A stretch of DNA of 64,000 nt, taken from assembly GCA_945859605.1 (NCBI GenBank), contig OX243817.1, positions 31,825,670 through 31,889,669 on the forward strand. Reading direction: 5' to 3'. Positions 10,439 through 22,600 of the stretch are shown one piece after another (position 1 is the stretch's first letter; each line of letters starts with the position of its first letter). The notes beneath the pieces are model-generated. The model ran no database searches and had not been told where the DNA came from. It saw only the letters and a list, made by a program, of their open reading frames with translations. Source of the stretch: Lumbricus rubellus (taxonomy: Eukaryota; Annelida; Clitellata; Crassiclitellata; Lumbricidae). Both the position numbers and the translations under genes were made by a program.

Positions 10439-13058
10439 ACGGCACGCAACCTCATTGAATGTTTCGTCTTGTCAGTGTTGATTAGCGGCGACGTGGAAAT
10501 TGCACAGAAATAGCCGTCGAATTTGATAAAATATTATTTTTTTTAAGATTGCGGTTTTTTTAAGCAAAAAAAACATTCAAAGAACACGCACGTATTTGAA
10601 TGGAACGTTTTGGTGAGATTTTGAAAAGAATCGCCCAGTTACTTTGGGAGATCCTGTTCGCCTAAGTTTGCAACGGTGCGAACGCCGTTACATTTTTATT
10701 TATATAGATAGGCTACAATATTGTTATTTTTATATTTTTTAACTCTCGAGGTAAAAATACCCCTATGGGGTTATTATTTATTTTCCCCTGAGGTACACAA
10801 GATCCCTCATGGACTTCACTAACTCCTATAGGCCTAGGCCTATGTGACGGTGGCGGTGACGGTGGTGGTGGTGGTGGTGGCGACGACGACAACAGCACAG
10901 AAGCGAAGCTATTCATTCAGATAATAATTACGTCCAGTCCTAAATAAAGACGGACGGGATTAAAGTCGGTAAAGTAGCCTAGGTTGCACGGTTCGCTCAC
11001 ATATCACTGAATCCACGCAGTACATTGTCACGCAAACAACTCACATCAGATGTCAATTTGTCTCATTATTCAAGAAAAACAAACGAATCGCTAAGTAGTC
11101 TTAGAGTTGAACTAAGACCGGTGGACAACTATTCCTAGGCACGATTGTCTGATCAGAGACATAGGCTAATTAGCTTCTTCGTCAGCAGTGCTTAGACGTA
11201 TTACACAAGTCAATTACCCTACACACAAGAGAAATTTAATTGCCACTCATGATACAAGGGAAAGTCGGTCCATTTACCGATTGTGATTGTAAAGAGTGGC
11301 AGGGTCACAGAAGTTATATATGTCGCGTTCGCAGAAGGTAGAAGAATTAAAAAAGTTAAAAGGATGTTAAAATTCCTAGACTTTAGTAAGGTCATAGTGT
11401 ATGTCAAGAGTAAAATAGACAGGTCAAATAATTGTAAGGTAAACCATGGACCTCGTTGTTCTATCATACAACATCGACAATATTATTACATCTAAGAAGC
11501 TACATGTACGTCGTCGTTGATTCGGCATCGTGGTCTGCTCAGCCTTCCATTCGCTGGGTGGCGCTGGTAAAATAAAAAGTAAAACAGATAGGCCACTAAC
11601 AGTACTGCCTGCCAGAAAGTTAAATTCAACTCGTGTAAAAACTTGTAAAATTTGTTTATTCATGACTTGAATAATAACGAGATGTGTCCGCTTTAATCTA
11701 AAAAAAATAATAATGAAACTTTCCAATAGTTCGTAGCCTAACACTATCACGCCGAAAGTTACGCACCGGTTGTTTTGAAAATTTACCAAAACCTTCCATT
11801 CCAATAGCACCGTGTCTTAAGATTTTTTCCACGAAAAATACCCAATCTTTTCCACAAAAAGTGAACTTTGCAATCCGTTCGACCGCCAGTTGCAAATTCA
11901 ACAAAACAGCCAGATTTCAGAAACGCGTTGTCCCCAAACACATCAGACGAAACATGAATGAGGTCGCGTGCTGTGACGTCATAAGCGAGTCGCATATTAA
12001 TTTCCGAAAGTCGCCTTTCATCATTATTGGGCTCTATCCGATGTCAGGAATGGACGGTGTGACGAAGGAAAGGAGCGGGGGAGGGGAGGGGGAGGGTAGG
12101 GGGAGGGGGAGGGGGTCTTTTAAGAGGCTCTAAAATATAGATTCATTCACTCATTCGGACATTTACATAGCCCTCAATCAAGTACAAAATAGGCCTACTA
12201 CTCAGAGGAGCTCAGAGATATTACGAGCACCATCATGCACCTCCTACATTTACAATTCGTATTTTGATGTTGAACTGAGACCTATAACGATGTTTTACGT
12301 TAAAATTATATGGAAAATGTTAGGCGGCAGTGTGAATTGTGCTTCTTTTCACGACATTATTATACCACATTATTATACCACATTAGTATTTCACGATCAG
12401 ATTGAGGCTGACGAGTTGGATTCCTATGTCGCGCTCGCATGCAGTAGCCTTAAACTTTAGTGGATTGCCAAAAGCCTATGTCACTGTTGTTGCAGCATAA
12501 GATTACTACAATTAATATAGCTCTTATCCACAAAAGTTAGATCATACATGATTTAAAATTTTAAAAATTATCTTGCAATCTTTAATATCACCTAGTCCTA
12601 TTATTATAAGAGTTTCATTAATAACAGCACGTCCAAGTAACGCTATAAATTATTATCAAATTTCTTTCAATTCTGACAACTAGCCTACCCATTACCACAT
12701 TCATGCGCAGCACATTGTATGCCACCTTTGCACATAAATCAAAAAGCATAAACGGCAACAGCATACTAGTATTTTGCATGCACTTGTAGGCCTACATATT
12801 ACATAACATTGGGTATAATTATATATTTATATTTTGCAAACTGTAATCTATGCATACAAAAGACCATGCAAACGTTCATTTGCATAGGCTACAGTACACG
12901 TGCATTGTACAAGTATAGGCCTACATAGGCTAGGCTACATGTTAACGATTGTTAACGCTATAAGTTAGCAATCGTTAGCGTTGATCATAATAATTAAATT
13001 AAGAAAGCAGCAGCAGCAGCAGCATTTGACCCGTTTGCCGTTCTGTTGCTGAACCTAC

Positions 13059-13226
13059 CTCATCCGTTTTTGACTTGAGCCAGTTCATCTCCATCAGCAG
13101 CCGATCAACATCCTCCGCATCTTCTCTTCCATCAACGCGTCTCTCATCCACCACATACCCCGAGGTCAAAGCGAAGGTCACGACCGAGGTCAAAACGCAG
13201 ACGGCCACATTAACAATCCAACTCAT
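13059..13226 (-). CDS. First coding exon of a small secreted protein / peptide precursor, copy 2
   Basis: Same 56-codon exon as at 8825-8992, starting at ATG 13226 and ending at the donor GAG|GTAGGT with the intron from 13058. By my alignment six of 168 bases differ from copy 1. Four changes are silent and two are conservative-to-mild changes in the signal-peptide core (Leu to Val, Leu to Ser). The region encoding the 33 residues after the signal peptide is identical. Flanking DNA differs at roughly a tenth of positions and carries indels, so the exon appears to be under constraint. A CTG run (reverse of CAGCAGCAG at 13008-13022) lies in the intron just past the donor and makes a false Leu-rich extension. 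Function unknown, as for copy 1. Confidence 0.6.
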
Positions 13227-13430
13227 CTTCGTCTTCTTCCTCCTTTCACGTCGAGATTCGAGAGACGAATTGAAATCCTTTGTCAGGAAAAATTTCTCTG
13301 GATGACTACTGTATAGGTCGTCTTCTGAATTCGCTGACGTTTTAGTTTGTTTGTGACTCTCTTAGTGGCTAGGTGTCCTGGTGTTCGCACTTCATTCACT
13401 GTGATCCTTCTTAAATTCTATATCTGCTCA

Positions 13431-13439
13431 TATTATATA
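13431..13439 (-). promoter_or_regulatory. TATA-like box upstream of secreted-peptide exon, copy 2
   Basis: Minus-strand CTATATAATA, about 205 bp upstream of ATG 13226, at the same relative place as in copy 1 despite small indels around it. Confidence 0.4.
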
Positions 13440-13599
13440 GACTTCTGCATGCCTTGTGTCGCACCATCCCCGCATGCGAAGGCGGACCTGTTATTGTTGC
13501 AGAAGCCACCTGCATGCTTGGCCATTATTATGAGCAGCATTGAGCACGCTGACCACACAGACTTATAATTTTATGATCTGCATGCCAATAATATTGCTT

Positions 13600-13720
13600 T
13601 TTGCTGTTTAACGACACTGTGTTATAACAAAGATGATTAGTTCGCCCTCCTTCTTCATACAGGCTTTGTAATGGCACTGCCAAAGTAGGCCTCCGAGCAG
13701 TGGCGGAGTTTGCATGTCAA
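13600..13720 (-). repeat. SINE/LINE 3'-tail fragment in copy 2
   Basis: Duplicate of the fragment at 9352-9470, with GTTTAACGACACTGTG and CGCCCTCCTTCTTCATACAGG. It shares the insertion site with copy 1 and so predates the duplication. Confidence 0.55.
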
Positions 13721-14124
13721 TTGAACATTCATTCATCATGTATAGGCCTACCTATCTGTCTTCTTACTTATTATAGTAGGCTACGTTCCGATTTCGTAAT
13801 CTGACTATTATAGACCTACCTAACTAGCTACTGGCTACTTGCATATTAAATTTTAGATACCGAAGAATTTAATTATACCTACATTTATCTACCTGTATAT
13901 CTATAAAAACGTTGATTGAACTTCTTCGCCACTATACATGTATTGTGCCATTAATTGCCAGTCCAAAGCATGGAGAAAGGAGGAGGGCGACACTAATGAT
14001 CCTTGAGATGACACACTCACTACTTAACCGTCGACCAACTAATAAATACATAAATAACTTCCTACCTTTACACACACCTGTCATATCAGTTGCTTGCCTG
14101 CAACTAATGCACCTACATGACAGT

Positions 14125-14271
14125 CATAGGTGCAATCACGTCCTAAATGTTGGGGGGGACCATAATGTATCACGTCCTAAAAGTTGGGGGGACCATAATA
14201 ATAAAGTTAGGGGACCACTCAAAAGTTGGGGGGACGCGTCCCGTGGGTCCCATAGGGTGGTTGCGCCTGTG
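14125..14271. mobile_element. hAT-type MITE with 8-bp duplication (duplication copy 2)
   Basis: Counterpart of the element at 9924-10073, same termini and same flanking ATGACAGT at 14117-14124 and 14272-14279. One terminal base differs (CCTGTG instead of CCTATG). Confidence 0.85.
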
Positions 14272-14518
14272 ATGACAGTCTACTTATAACAATCGATCAA
14301 CCTACTTACCCACCTACACATCTACTTCTTATTTTTCGAGACCTGCATTCACACCTTCTCATCTATCTATAGGTCTACTGGCATCAAAACTGATCATTGG
14401 CGAAACCCAGCAAGTAGTTTCAGATGCTCAGCGATGAAAATAGCAAAAAAAATAATAAGCGCTTGCTGCTCGCTATACTTTATCGCAGCGCTTAACGCTG
14501 TGCAATTATTTTTGTGAA

Positions 14519-14690
14519 TTAACTGCACTCGAAAAAGACCTGAAAGAGATGAAATTGGACATGTCAAGAGCAAAAGATCTCATCAGAAACAGAAAAGTTT
14601 GGAGAAGTCATGTAGGAGCCTCATCGTCGTAACTCGACTGACGGAAGAGAATAAAGAAGAAGAAGAATTAAGAAGAAGATTCTACCTGAC
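14519..14690 (+). mobile_element. LINE 3' end: last 37 codons of ORF2 and GAA-rich tail
   Basis: A frame at 14519-14632 reads LTALEKDLKEMKLDMSRAKD, then LIRNRKVWRSHVG and a stop. This acidic/basic helix ending in an Arg-x-x-Trp-Arg motif is common at the end of several LINE ORF2 proteins. It is followed by AATAAAGAAGAAGAAGAA-type simple sequence. Everything upstream is missing, as expected for 5' truncation. Family not determined. Confidence 0.55.
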
Positions 14691-15370
14691 GCTGCCCTAA
14701 TCTATTCACTTATTCACCGCCGTTATAACAATTCAGAAGATATCAATCAAACTATAAACCACAATCGCATGGGTAGACTCCACAGGGCAGCTGTGAAACG
14801 TGCCCCTTAGTAACCGAGGAGGGGCATTGGCATCCACGCACCCCAAAATAAATCCAGAAGCGATTTTGCTGAATTGTTAAATATTTCTTCAGAAACATAG
14901 ACATAGACAATGAACTGAAATACTATCAGAAATTTAATAATGAACACAAAGATTTATTATTTTACATCTTAAAAATTCTCAAGTCTTCGAGACTTTATTA
15001 TGAGACAAATCAACACAGGCCATAATAGCGTACGTGTCGTAGAGTCTACAACTAAATCGGAGAAAGTCAGCTTAGTCGATTGCTTCAATAATTCTATGCG
15101 AAGTCGGTTAAAATGGAATCTTGACACGCAAGGAAATGGAACAGGAAATGGAAATGTGTGGATTAACTTCCACCCTATGAGATATTTTAGGCGCTGACGT
15201 TGACACGAAAGGAGTTAAAAGACATCTGCTAAGCTCGGCTTAGAAAATAGCAATTTCGACATCCGAGAAAACATTATTTTCTCTTCAAAAGAAAGTTTAG
15301 TTGAGGGAGTAATCGATTTTAAAGGAAAACCAACGCCTTACATTTATAGGCTATTCTTACGTCGACTATG
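14691..15370. other. Non-coding stretch, nothing recognised
   Basis: AT-rich sequence with no frame, motif or repeat boundary I can support. The short frame 15000-15197 has no recognisable feature. Confidence 0.4.
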
Positions 15371-15544
15371 TATACGTACCGGGGGTACTCAAAATTATAC
15401 ACACATACACATGCATACATACATACATGCATGCATTAGTACAGTCGTACTCACACATATAGGCCTATAGTTGTATACTTGCAAATATGTCCATCTTTGC
15501 ATAATCGCCTACATCACACATACGTGCATACGTGCATGCATACA

Positions 15545-15740
15545 AACATGTATCTCTCTCTCTTTCAGTCTCTGTCTCTGTCTGTCTGTCTCTGCCTCTG
15601 TCTCTGTCTCTGTCTGTCTTTCTCTCTTCTCCCACCCTCTCCTCTCTCTGTCTCTGTCTGTCTTTCTCTCTTCTCCCACCCTCTCCTCTCTCTGTCTCTG
15701 TCTCTCTGTCTGTCTGTCTCTCTCATCTCCCCCTCTCCTC
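15545..15740. repeat. (TCTG/TCTC)n microsatellite with an internal ~68-bp repeat
   Basis: Pyrimidine-rich CTGTCT repeat in which a larger unit (CTGTCTTTCTCTCTTCTCCC...) is repeated twice. Overlapping Ser/Leu/Cys-rich and Arg/Asp-rich frames are artefacts. Confidence 0.9.
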
Positions 15741-16164
15741 TCTTTCCGAATACAACTGCTTCAAACTTCAATCCATCCTCATTTACGGCGCTGCCAAGAA
15801 TTACTGTTAGCCAAAATTTTATAATGTTTCGAGCAATATGCTAGATCAGCCTAGACACACCCTGGCTTGCACTGGATAAGGCTTCCGGTCGTGAACAAGA
15901 TTACCTCGAACATTCATCCATTGGTATAAAGCTTTGCACTTGCAACGAGTTCTGCGCTAATGTCTCTATCGAGGCTTGTTGCGACTTATACATAGCGGCC
16001 TTTCGAGACGTCGACCATATTTCAATTTTCGTGATTTTCATGCACGCTATAGGCCTAATTATTCTATTCTTGTCCATTGTTCACACAGTGCGTTTGCAGG
16101 CGGTTCAATAAAGTACTTACTTACTTACGTACTTACATACATATTTTGTTTGTATGTGCACTTG

Positions 16165-16361
16165 TTATAGCGCCCCTTAAAGCTCTCTCTACTCAGAGAC
16201 GCTCCCGAATGCAGAGCGGACACTGCATCGGAGTTTCACGCCGAAGCGCTGAGCAATTGTGAGTGAAGGACTTTCCCAAGGTCCTTACGCGGCGAGGCGG
16301 ATTCGAACCTCGAACCTTCCGGCTCCAAGGCAACGACGCCACCACTACACTACCGCGCCCC
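16165..16361 (-). mobile_element. tRNA-derived SINE, minus strand, near full length
   Basis: On the minus strand the head GGCGCGGTAGTGTAGTGG carries an A-box-like part, and GGTTCGAATCC (reverse of 16299-16309) is the B box. Then follow GGACCTTGGGAAAGTCCTTC, CTCCGATGCAGTGTCCGC and the 3' end GGGGCGCTATAA. The 3' half matches the plus-strand SINE at 3450-3680. The flanks are runs of (CTTA)n. Confidence 0.8.
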
Positions 16362-17156
16362 ACAAACTTACTTACATACTTACTTAACCCACGCTTCTGT
16401 TCGATGTTGCACAAAATCGCTTGCACTGTCTTAACCTTGCGTGTTTCCATCGTCTTGGTCTTGCTTTAGGCTACTTTAGGCTACTTTAGGCCTGCGGTAT
16501 CTTGGTATACCTTACCATCAAGCCGTGGACCTATTGGCCAAATAGAGGCGCTGCACTTACATTGTACCTATAATAGGTCTATCGTCAGTCAGGTCATTTT
16601 CCCGTTTACTAAACACAAATATTTGCATGGTGAGTAGGCCTACAATCTGTATGCATACCAGCGTATACCCTCGATTATTCCTGCAGCCCTGCTTACCATA
16701 TCTTGCGTAACGTTGTTTGTTGATAATAATGCAGAAAACCGAGATATAATTATGATCTACCGCAGTCTGTCTATCATGGCAATGCTGCTGTGAACCTAAG
16801 ATTATTGTATCTGGTTTCGATGTTTTGAAAATCAACCTCAGTGCAACTCCTTCGTCTTGTGGCGCCACCAAGCGAACTGCGATGTTATTAAAACTCGGAA
16901 CCAACCAGCAGGCGTTGAGGTAAATAGCAAGACTCGTTTTATAACTCGAAACTCCCTCTGACGAAGACTAAAATAATCGGGTTAGTTTTCAAAAACGTTT
17001 ATGAAGAAAACATGTTTTCAGATAGATTAAGTCCTCATCAGGGAATCACGAGTAATGGTGAACCTAATGACCTCGTTGTCTCACTCTTTTTCAGCTTTTC
17101 TGTGCTTAGGTCCAGGGCTGAAAGTGAGCCGGGTCGGTCAGGGTCTGCGACCCGGC

Positions 17157-18179
17157 CAGTGGCGTAGCAATAGGTTGTGCAGGTTGTGCAGTGCACAAGG
17201 GCCCCCGGCTGTCAAGGGCCCCCCGAGGTCAGATTCAATTTTTTGCTTTAAGGATATTCAGAATGTATTGAAACCTACATATACAGCGTACACACTCGAT
17301 ATTGTTTTTGGGTTTGAGCCAGAATGTCCAAAAAACCGGCTGTAAAGGGTCCCGCAGTCACAGTAAATTTTTACTGCAAGAATATTCAGAATGTATTCAA
17401 ATGATCAAATTCACATTTACAACGGTGGCGCAGGGATGGATTGCGCAGACTATTGTAGACGGTACAAGACCCCGATGACTTCATCAAGAGCTAGCTGGTG
17501 ACAGAATTGAATTCAGTTTGATCAATGCTGAGAAGTAGGTGGCTTTGGATACCGACACCGAGCAGAGAGGCACTTTGGAAACTAGGCCTATATGGTGGTA
17601 TGCCAGTTAGGCTATAGGCCTACTTGACAACAGAATTCTGGAACAAAAGCATCTCAATTTTTTTTGCGCAAGGGAATTCTCCCAAAGCCTAAGGTATTCG
17701 CCCAAGCGAACATTTCAGCATTTCCGATTTTTTTCTTCTTTTAGACTTACAGTGTCGTAACCCAAATTTGAATCGCTTCACATTATATAGCAATTTATTA
17801 ATTGTTTTCTTTTTTAGTCAAATGACCCAACTGTTTGATAGAATTTCACGGTGGATAGTTATAGGCCTAATTCATACTACAAGAGAGGAACGACGTTTAC
17901 CGATACTTTTTGTTCAGTAGCCTATAGGCTACTCTGGCAGCCTGAAGAAACAGAAATGTTTTACAGAGTCAAACGGGATAAAATAATAAAGATTTAAATA
18001 GGGTCTAAATTAATTTTAAAATTTTATTTCAAGTGCGAGCTAGGATAATGCAAATAGTCTATCGCAAAAGCCAGTCGTTTTTGCACAGCCTTATTGTTTG
18101 AAATCGTGGAGTTCAAGCATTGAAGGGGCCCACCACGAAAGCCCTGCACAAGGCCCGCCAAAACCTTGCTACGCCACTG
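17157..18179. mobile_element. hAT-type non-autonomous DNA transposon, about 1.0 kb
   Basis: Left end CAGTGGCGTAGCAATAGG and right end (reverse strand) CAGTGGCGTAGCAAGG are terminal inverted repeats of the familiar hAT CAGTGGCGTAGC type. Flanking 8-mers GACCCGGC (17149-17156) and GATCCGGC (18180-18187) match at seven of eight bases. The 1,023-bp interior has no long frame or hAT dimerisation motif that I can see. Subterminal GGGCCC-rich sequence is present at both ends. Confidence 0.8.
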
Positions 18180-19398
18180 GATCCGGCATCGCTTTTCGAG
18201 ACCTACTCTTGCCGGGTCTAGCAGGGTCGCTAAAAAAGTCGCCAGGTGCCAAAACTGGGTAAAAAATGGTAGGATTTTGGATAATTTGGAGAAAATGACT
18301 AAAAAAACGCCGTGAGAAAAATTTACGGGTCAAAGACGTTCTCGTCCGCTGTGTTGCAATTATCTTTGTCCTCGAAAGCTCTAATGATCTAAGTAGATCA
18401 AATCAAACAAGTTGTAGTAAGCTATTTATTTAAATTTCCGAATGCTGTTTTATCAACCAGGCCCACTGAGTCACAAAGTCGCAGCTTTCTTCGACATAGC
18501 AATGCCAATTACGAGCTTCTTTGTGTGAATTCACTTTGCATCAAATCCGTCCAATCAGGCAACTAGCCGAGCATAGAAATTGATTTGGACTTTACTGCGA
18601 TAAATTCAATTTAGAAAGATCCCCGGATGGGACTGTGTAGCGTCCTATGAGGCCGCTACAATTTAACGTCCTTTTAGGCCGCTTGGCGTACTTACTTGTT
18701 AATTGGTTTTATTAGATATCGCGGTTCTATTAATAGATCATCACATAGATGGTATATTTTTGCGAGGGTCGTCATGACGACGGAAGGGTGCTACTGCTCG
18801 AGGCTTCTGTCGAGGCTTCTGAATCCTCTTGTGGTAACCAATCGCAGTAGATTGTCCGTCCTATCAGAGGCCGAGGTTTGCGTCCGACTGTCGCTTTTGC
18901 GTGTCAGCCTTTGATTGGTCGATCCGGATCACGTGACCGCTTCCAACGCCGAAATGCGCAGTCGACTGGAAGTTTTCATCAGAGTGAGAGGTCGGCTCGT
19001 GAGGACATGAAATTCTGTATATTCGGGGTCTAAAAATGCTGAATGTGTGGCTGATTGCCTGATTTCATGAATATGAATATACCGTTGACTAAGCGACTGG
19101 TTTTGGGACAGTTTGCAGCTGATTCTGTGTGAATCTTTATTGTCATATATTCCAATATTCGGACAAGAAAGCTTCCGATCTTCTTTTCAAATTTGAATGC
19201 GAGTGTTGGCCAAATTGCACGGAAATTGCCAGGGAAGTATTAATTAATCTAATTGCTCCATAACAGATTCCGAAACCAAGGGTAGTTAATTAATTAGATA
19301 TTAATGTTCATTGATAATAAGAATTGAAACCTAAGTTGATATTGTATTTCGGTTGAAAGCTACCGTCCGAATTGTGATTCATTATACCTGACTGTTAA

Positions 19399-19406
19399 TT
19401 ATAAAA
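19399..19406 (+). promoter_or_regulatory. Candidate LTR TATA box
   Basis: TTATAAAA about 210 bp upstream of the ORF start. Initiation about 30 bp later would leave a leader of about 180 nt before ATG 19611. The same site lies in the 3' LTR at 25439-25446. Confidence 0.4.
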
Positions 19407-19573
19407 CGCGATTACTAGAATCAAGGTTGTGCACGCCTGTTGATTATTTACGGAGATTCTGCTGACTTTAAAGACATATTGCATAGCTATTGAAGAACAA
19501 TATCTAGGCCCGATCACAGATGTTAATTGTTAGCAACGCTTGTACATTATACTCAGTTGAATTGCTTAATTAA

Positions 19574-19599
19574 AATAAATCGAATCTGACGTTAATAAA
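19574..19599 (+). promoter_or_regulatory. Two AATAAA polyadenylation signals just before the ORF
   Basis: AATAAA at 19574-19579 and again at 19594-19599, with copies at 25614-25619 and 25634-25639 in the 3' LTR. Cleavage 10-30 bases downstream would fall at or just after the ORF's ATG. The R/U5 border would then lie at the ORF start. Confidence 0.5.
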
Positions 19600-19610
19600 A
19601 TAACTGAATA

Positions 19611-22600
19611 ATGGAAATTTCCATAAGGTCTGAGGATCACTCTGATGAGGAATTAGAGGAATGCATAGCTGAAGGGGAGAAGGGAGGAACCCCTGACCGT
19701 CTTGACCAATTAGAAGCAAAGGGTAAACAAGTTGGGGAACTTTTACTAACTGTTTCAGAAACCCTGGGGATGTTCATGGAACGACAGGAGTCCCAATTCA
19801 AGAGCCTTAGTCAAGAGATAAGCCACTTACAAGAGCAACACCACCGGGGTAGTCTTTCCCGAGAAGAAGGTGAGGTAATGAGGGAAAAGAGAAGGGAAGG
19901 GTTGACCACATCTAAGGATTGGGGATTTACACAATCTGTTGAAGGGGATTCGAACCCAGACGGTCTTCAATTAGAGGAAGCCGTCGTTCCCAGACCGGGA
20001 ACCGCAGACATATGTCGCCACTCGACCGAAGTCATTCCTGGTACCGATGAGAGACATCCCCGTCCTGAGGTGGAAGACCCAACCCTAAACTACGACTTTA
20101 CCAGAGGGAAATCAATGGATCCCGTAGATCTTACTTACTTAGTTGAACCTGTAGTCTTACCTGACAGCAGAGAACCCCTTCAACAGTGCGGCGCCTCGAT
20201 TGAATTTCCAGGGCGGGCACCTACCACTTGGGAGGCTGAAGAGCAATACCAAGGGTGGGACCCCCGGTCACGTGGTCTTCTTTCGAGGTGGGGGCAGGCC
20301 GTTACAATTGGTACCAGAAGTGGGGTGTTGAAATTAAGGTCAGATACAGAGGTTCAGGTCCAATCTAGTGCAGATACAATTGACACCAGATTAAGTAAGG
20401 TAAAAGTAAGCTCAGGTACATTTGGTCCTAGACTAAGTGAGGTTTTGGAACTAGGTTCAAATACAGCTGACGCTCAGGTCCAACTTAGTCAAGATACAAG
20501 GGCCAGAAAAGAACCCGAAATTGTTAGGAATGAAACTGTCTATCATAGAGATTTAAATACGATTTATGAAAGCTTTGACTATGAGTCGTATATGCGCAAG
20601 AAACAAAACCGGTTAAATAATGATATAACCGAACAATTGAAATGCAATAGTGAAGACTCCGAAATAACTGATATGCGGCCTTTACATCGATTTGTGCTCG
20701 ACCCAAATGCGATAGCTATAGGGCAAGACTGTTTGAAAACATGTACTAACTCTGGAATGTTAGTTGTAGATAAATCAAATGGGGATTTGTCGTTCACACG
20801 AGAGTACGACTGGGGTCCACGAGATGCACATCCTCGTCGTCCCATGTCAACTGCAACTCCACGGGCTGCCACCTTCCCATACTCGTCGTACCAATTCATG
20901 AACACTGAAACTGGAGACCTTCGACGATCGAATGAATTTCCTCCACGAATCATCTCTTCGAAGAATGTGGGTATGCACGACGTCCAGGTACGTGAAATGA
21001 AACCTGAATCAGAAAAGATCGCGTTCGCTTCTGCTTCGATTCCTCGTATGCCCATCCTGACGACATCTTCGAGTCGGCCGATAATGTCAACGATGTCTTC
21101 GTCGCTAAAAACTCAGGTTACCCAGAGCTACGAATACTTACCTCCTGAGACAGTACAGCCCATCTTCGTGCCTTACTACGGTCCAGTCTCGTACAATGAA
21201 CAGGCTGCCCTGGCGAAACAATTAATGCAGTGGCCAACAATGAAACCGATTGTCGCGGGTGGTCTCCAAGATGAACTGCCTAATCCGTTCATACTCGGGA
21301 GCGGTGTTGCTTCGGAAAAACCGCCCACAATCGTCAGCTCTTGTGCTCGAGAGTTGTCGCCGAAAAAGGACACTGCCGAACCGTCTCGATCCGAACCAAT
21401 TGCTCGTGAAAGGAAAGAACCTGCTGGAAAACTACTAACTGAACATTCAAATTTTCCAGATAGAAGAATGCCATCGCAAATGAAGCTGGACCGATACAAC
21501 GGTAAGACCTCAGTAGAAGTGTTCCTTAAGAAGTTCGAAGTATGTTCGAAAAGTAACCGTTGGACTGAAGAGGAGAAACTGGCCCAACTGACGTGTGCGC
21601 TAGTAGAACCGGTAGACCAACTTCTGCATGAATTCGACTCGGAAGCCATCACCACCTGCACCGACCTAGTCGACCGTCTACGACTACGATACGGAAGTTC
21701 GGACCAGGCAGCCTTGTACCAAACCAAACTGATTACTCGCCGTCAGAAATCGGGTGAAGATATCGGTCAGCTCGTACAAGACATCCGGAAGCTTATGATC
21801 TTAGCTTTCCCAGGACCGTCGTCCGCGCACAGTGAGACAATAGCTATTCGAGCTTTTCTTGAGGCTCTGTTAGACAAGGACCTAGCTCTGAAGGTACGAG
21901 AGCGGGAACCAACCACGTTAGATAGCGCCTACAAAATCGCTCTCCGGTTGGAAGGCTACCGCCACGCTGACGAAGATACCACCGGGTCCCACGACCGTCG
22001 ACCGGGTCGCATCAAGACAGTGAGGGAAGTGGACTTCAACCTCGACGAAAAATTCAACCAGATGCAAGAGACGCTGACCCGACAGATGAAAGAAATGTTC
22101 CAGAACCAGTTGAGTGCTACTTCAACTGAGGGTCAGTTTCGGCAATGGCAGCCGCAACGTTCGTCACCACCCTGGGGAACAGGAACCAACAATCAACAGT
22201 GGAACCGAAATAGAGACAATAACTTTCCACGGGTGAAACGGGACAATCGTCGCTGCTATAAATGCAATCAACCGGGACATTTGGCTCGCGGTTGTCCAGC
22301 ACGTCCACAGAGGTCGCCAGCCGATGAAGAATTCGAAGAAACCACCGGGAATCGAGAAGGTAATGTCAGACACGTCCAAGGTAGAAATGATGCCTACCTC
22401 TCTGTGAAACTGAATGGCAAATCTCTTCTAGCCTTGCTTGACTCTGGCTGCGAAATGACATTATGTCCTGCTTCGCTAGTAGATCCTAAAGATGTGCAGA
22501 ATTCTGAACAGTCCTTGTTAGCTGCTAACGGGTCTGCTATTCGCGTTGTGGGAGAGACAATACTGAAACTGCAAATCGACGGCCACGAATTCAGGATTCC

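Larger units (their letters stand above)
10708..14442. repeat. Tandem segmental duplication, copy 2
   Basis: Direct repeat of 5892-10238. It lacks the MITE found at 6524-6658 and has lost the sequence matching about 7460-7990, with the break inside the GGGGA tract. It ends with GATGCTCAGCGATGAAAATAG at 14442, the last bases before the gap in copy 1. Confidence 0.85.
18636..20306 (+). repeat. 5' LTR (1,671 bp), includes the start of the gag ORF
   Basis: Begins TGTAGCGTCC and ends CCGTTACA. A shared TG at 18634-18635 could instead be the first two bases. It contains a TATA-like box, two AATAAA signals and then the ATG at 19611, so about 700 bp at its 3' end is coding. This is very long for the U5 part of an LTR. 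Confidence 0.9.

Noticed and set aside
10186..10513. Frames spanning 10239-10438
   Set aside because: They consist almost entirely of N and carry no information.
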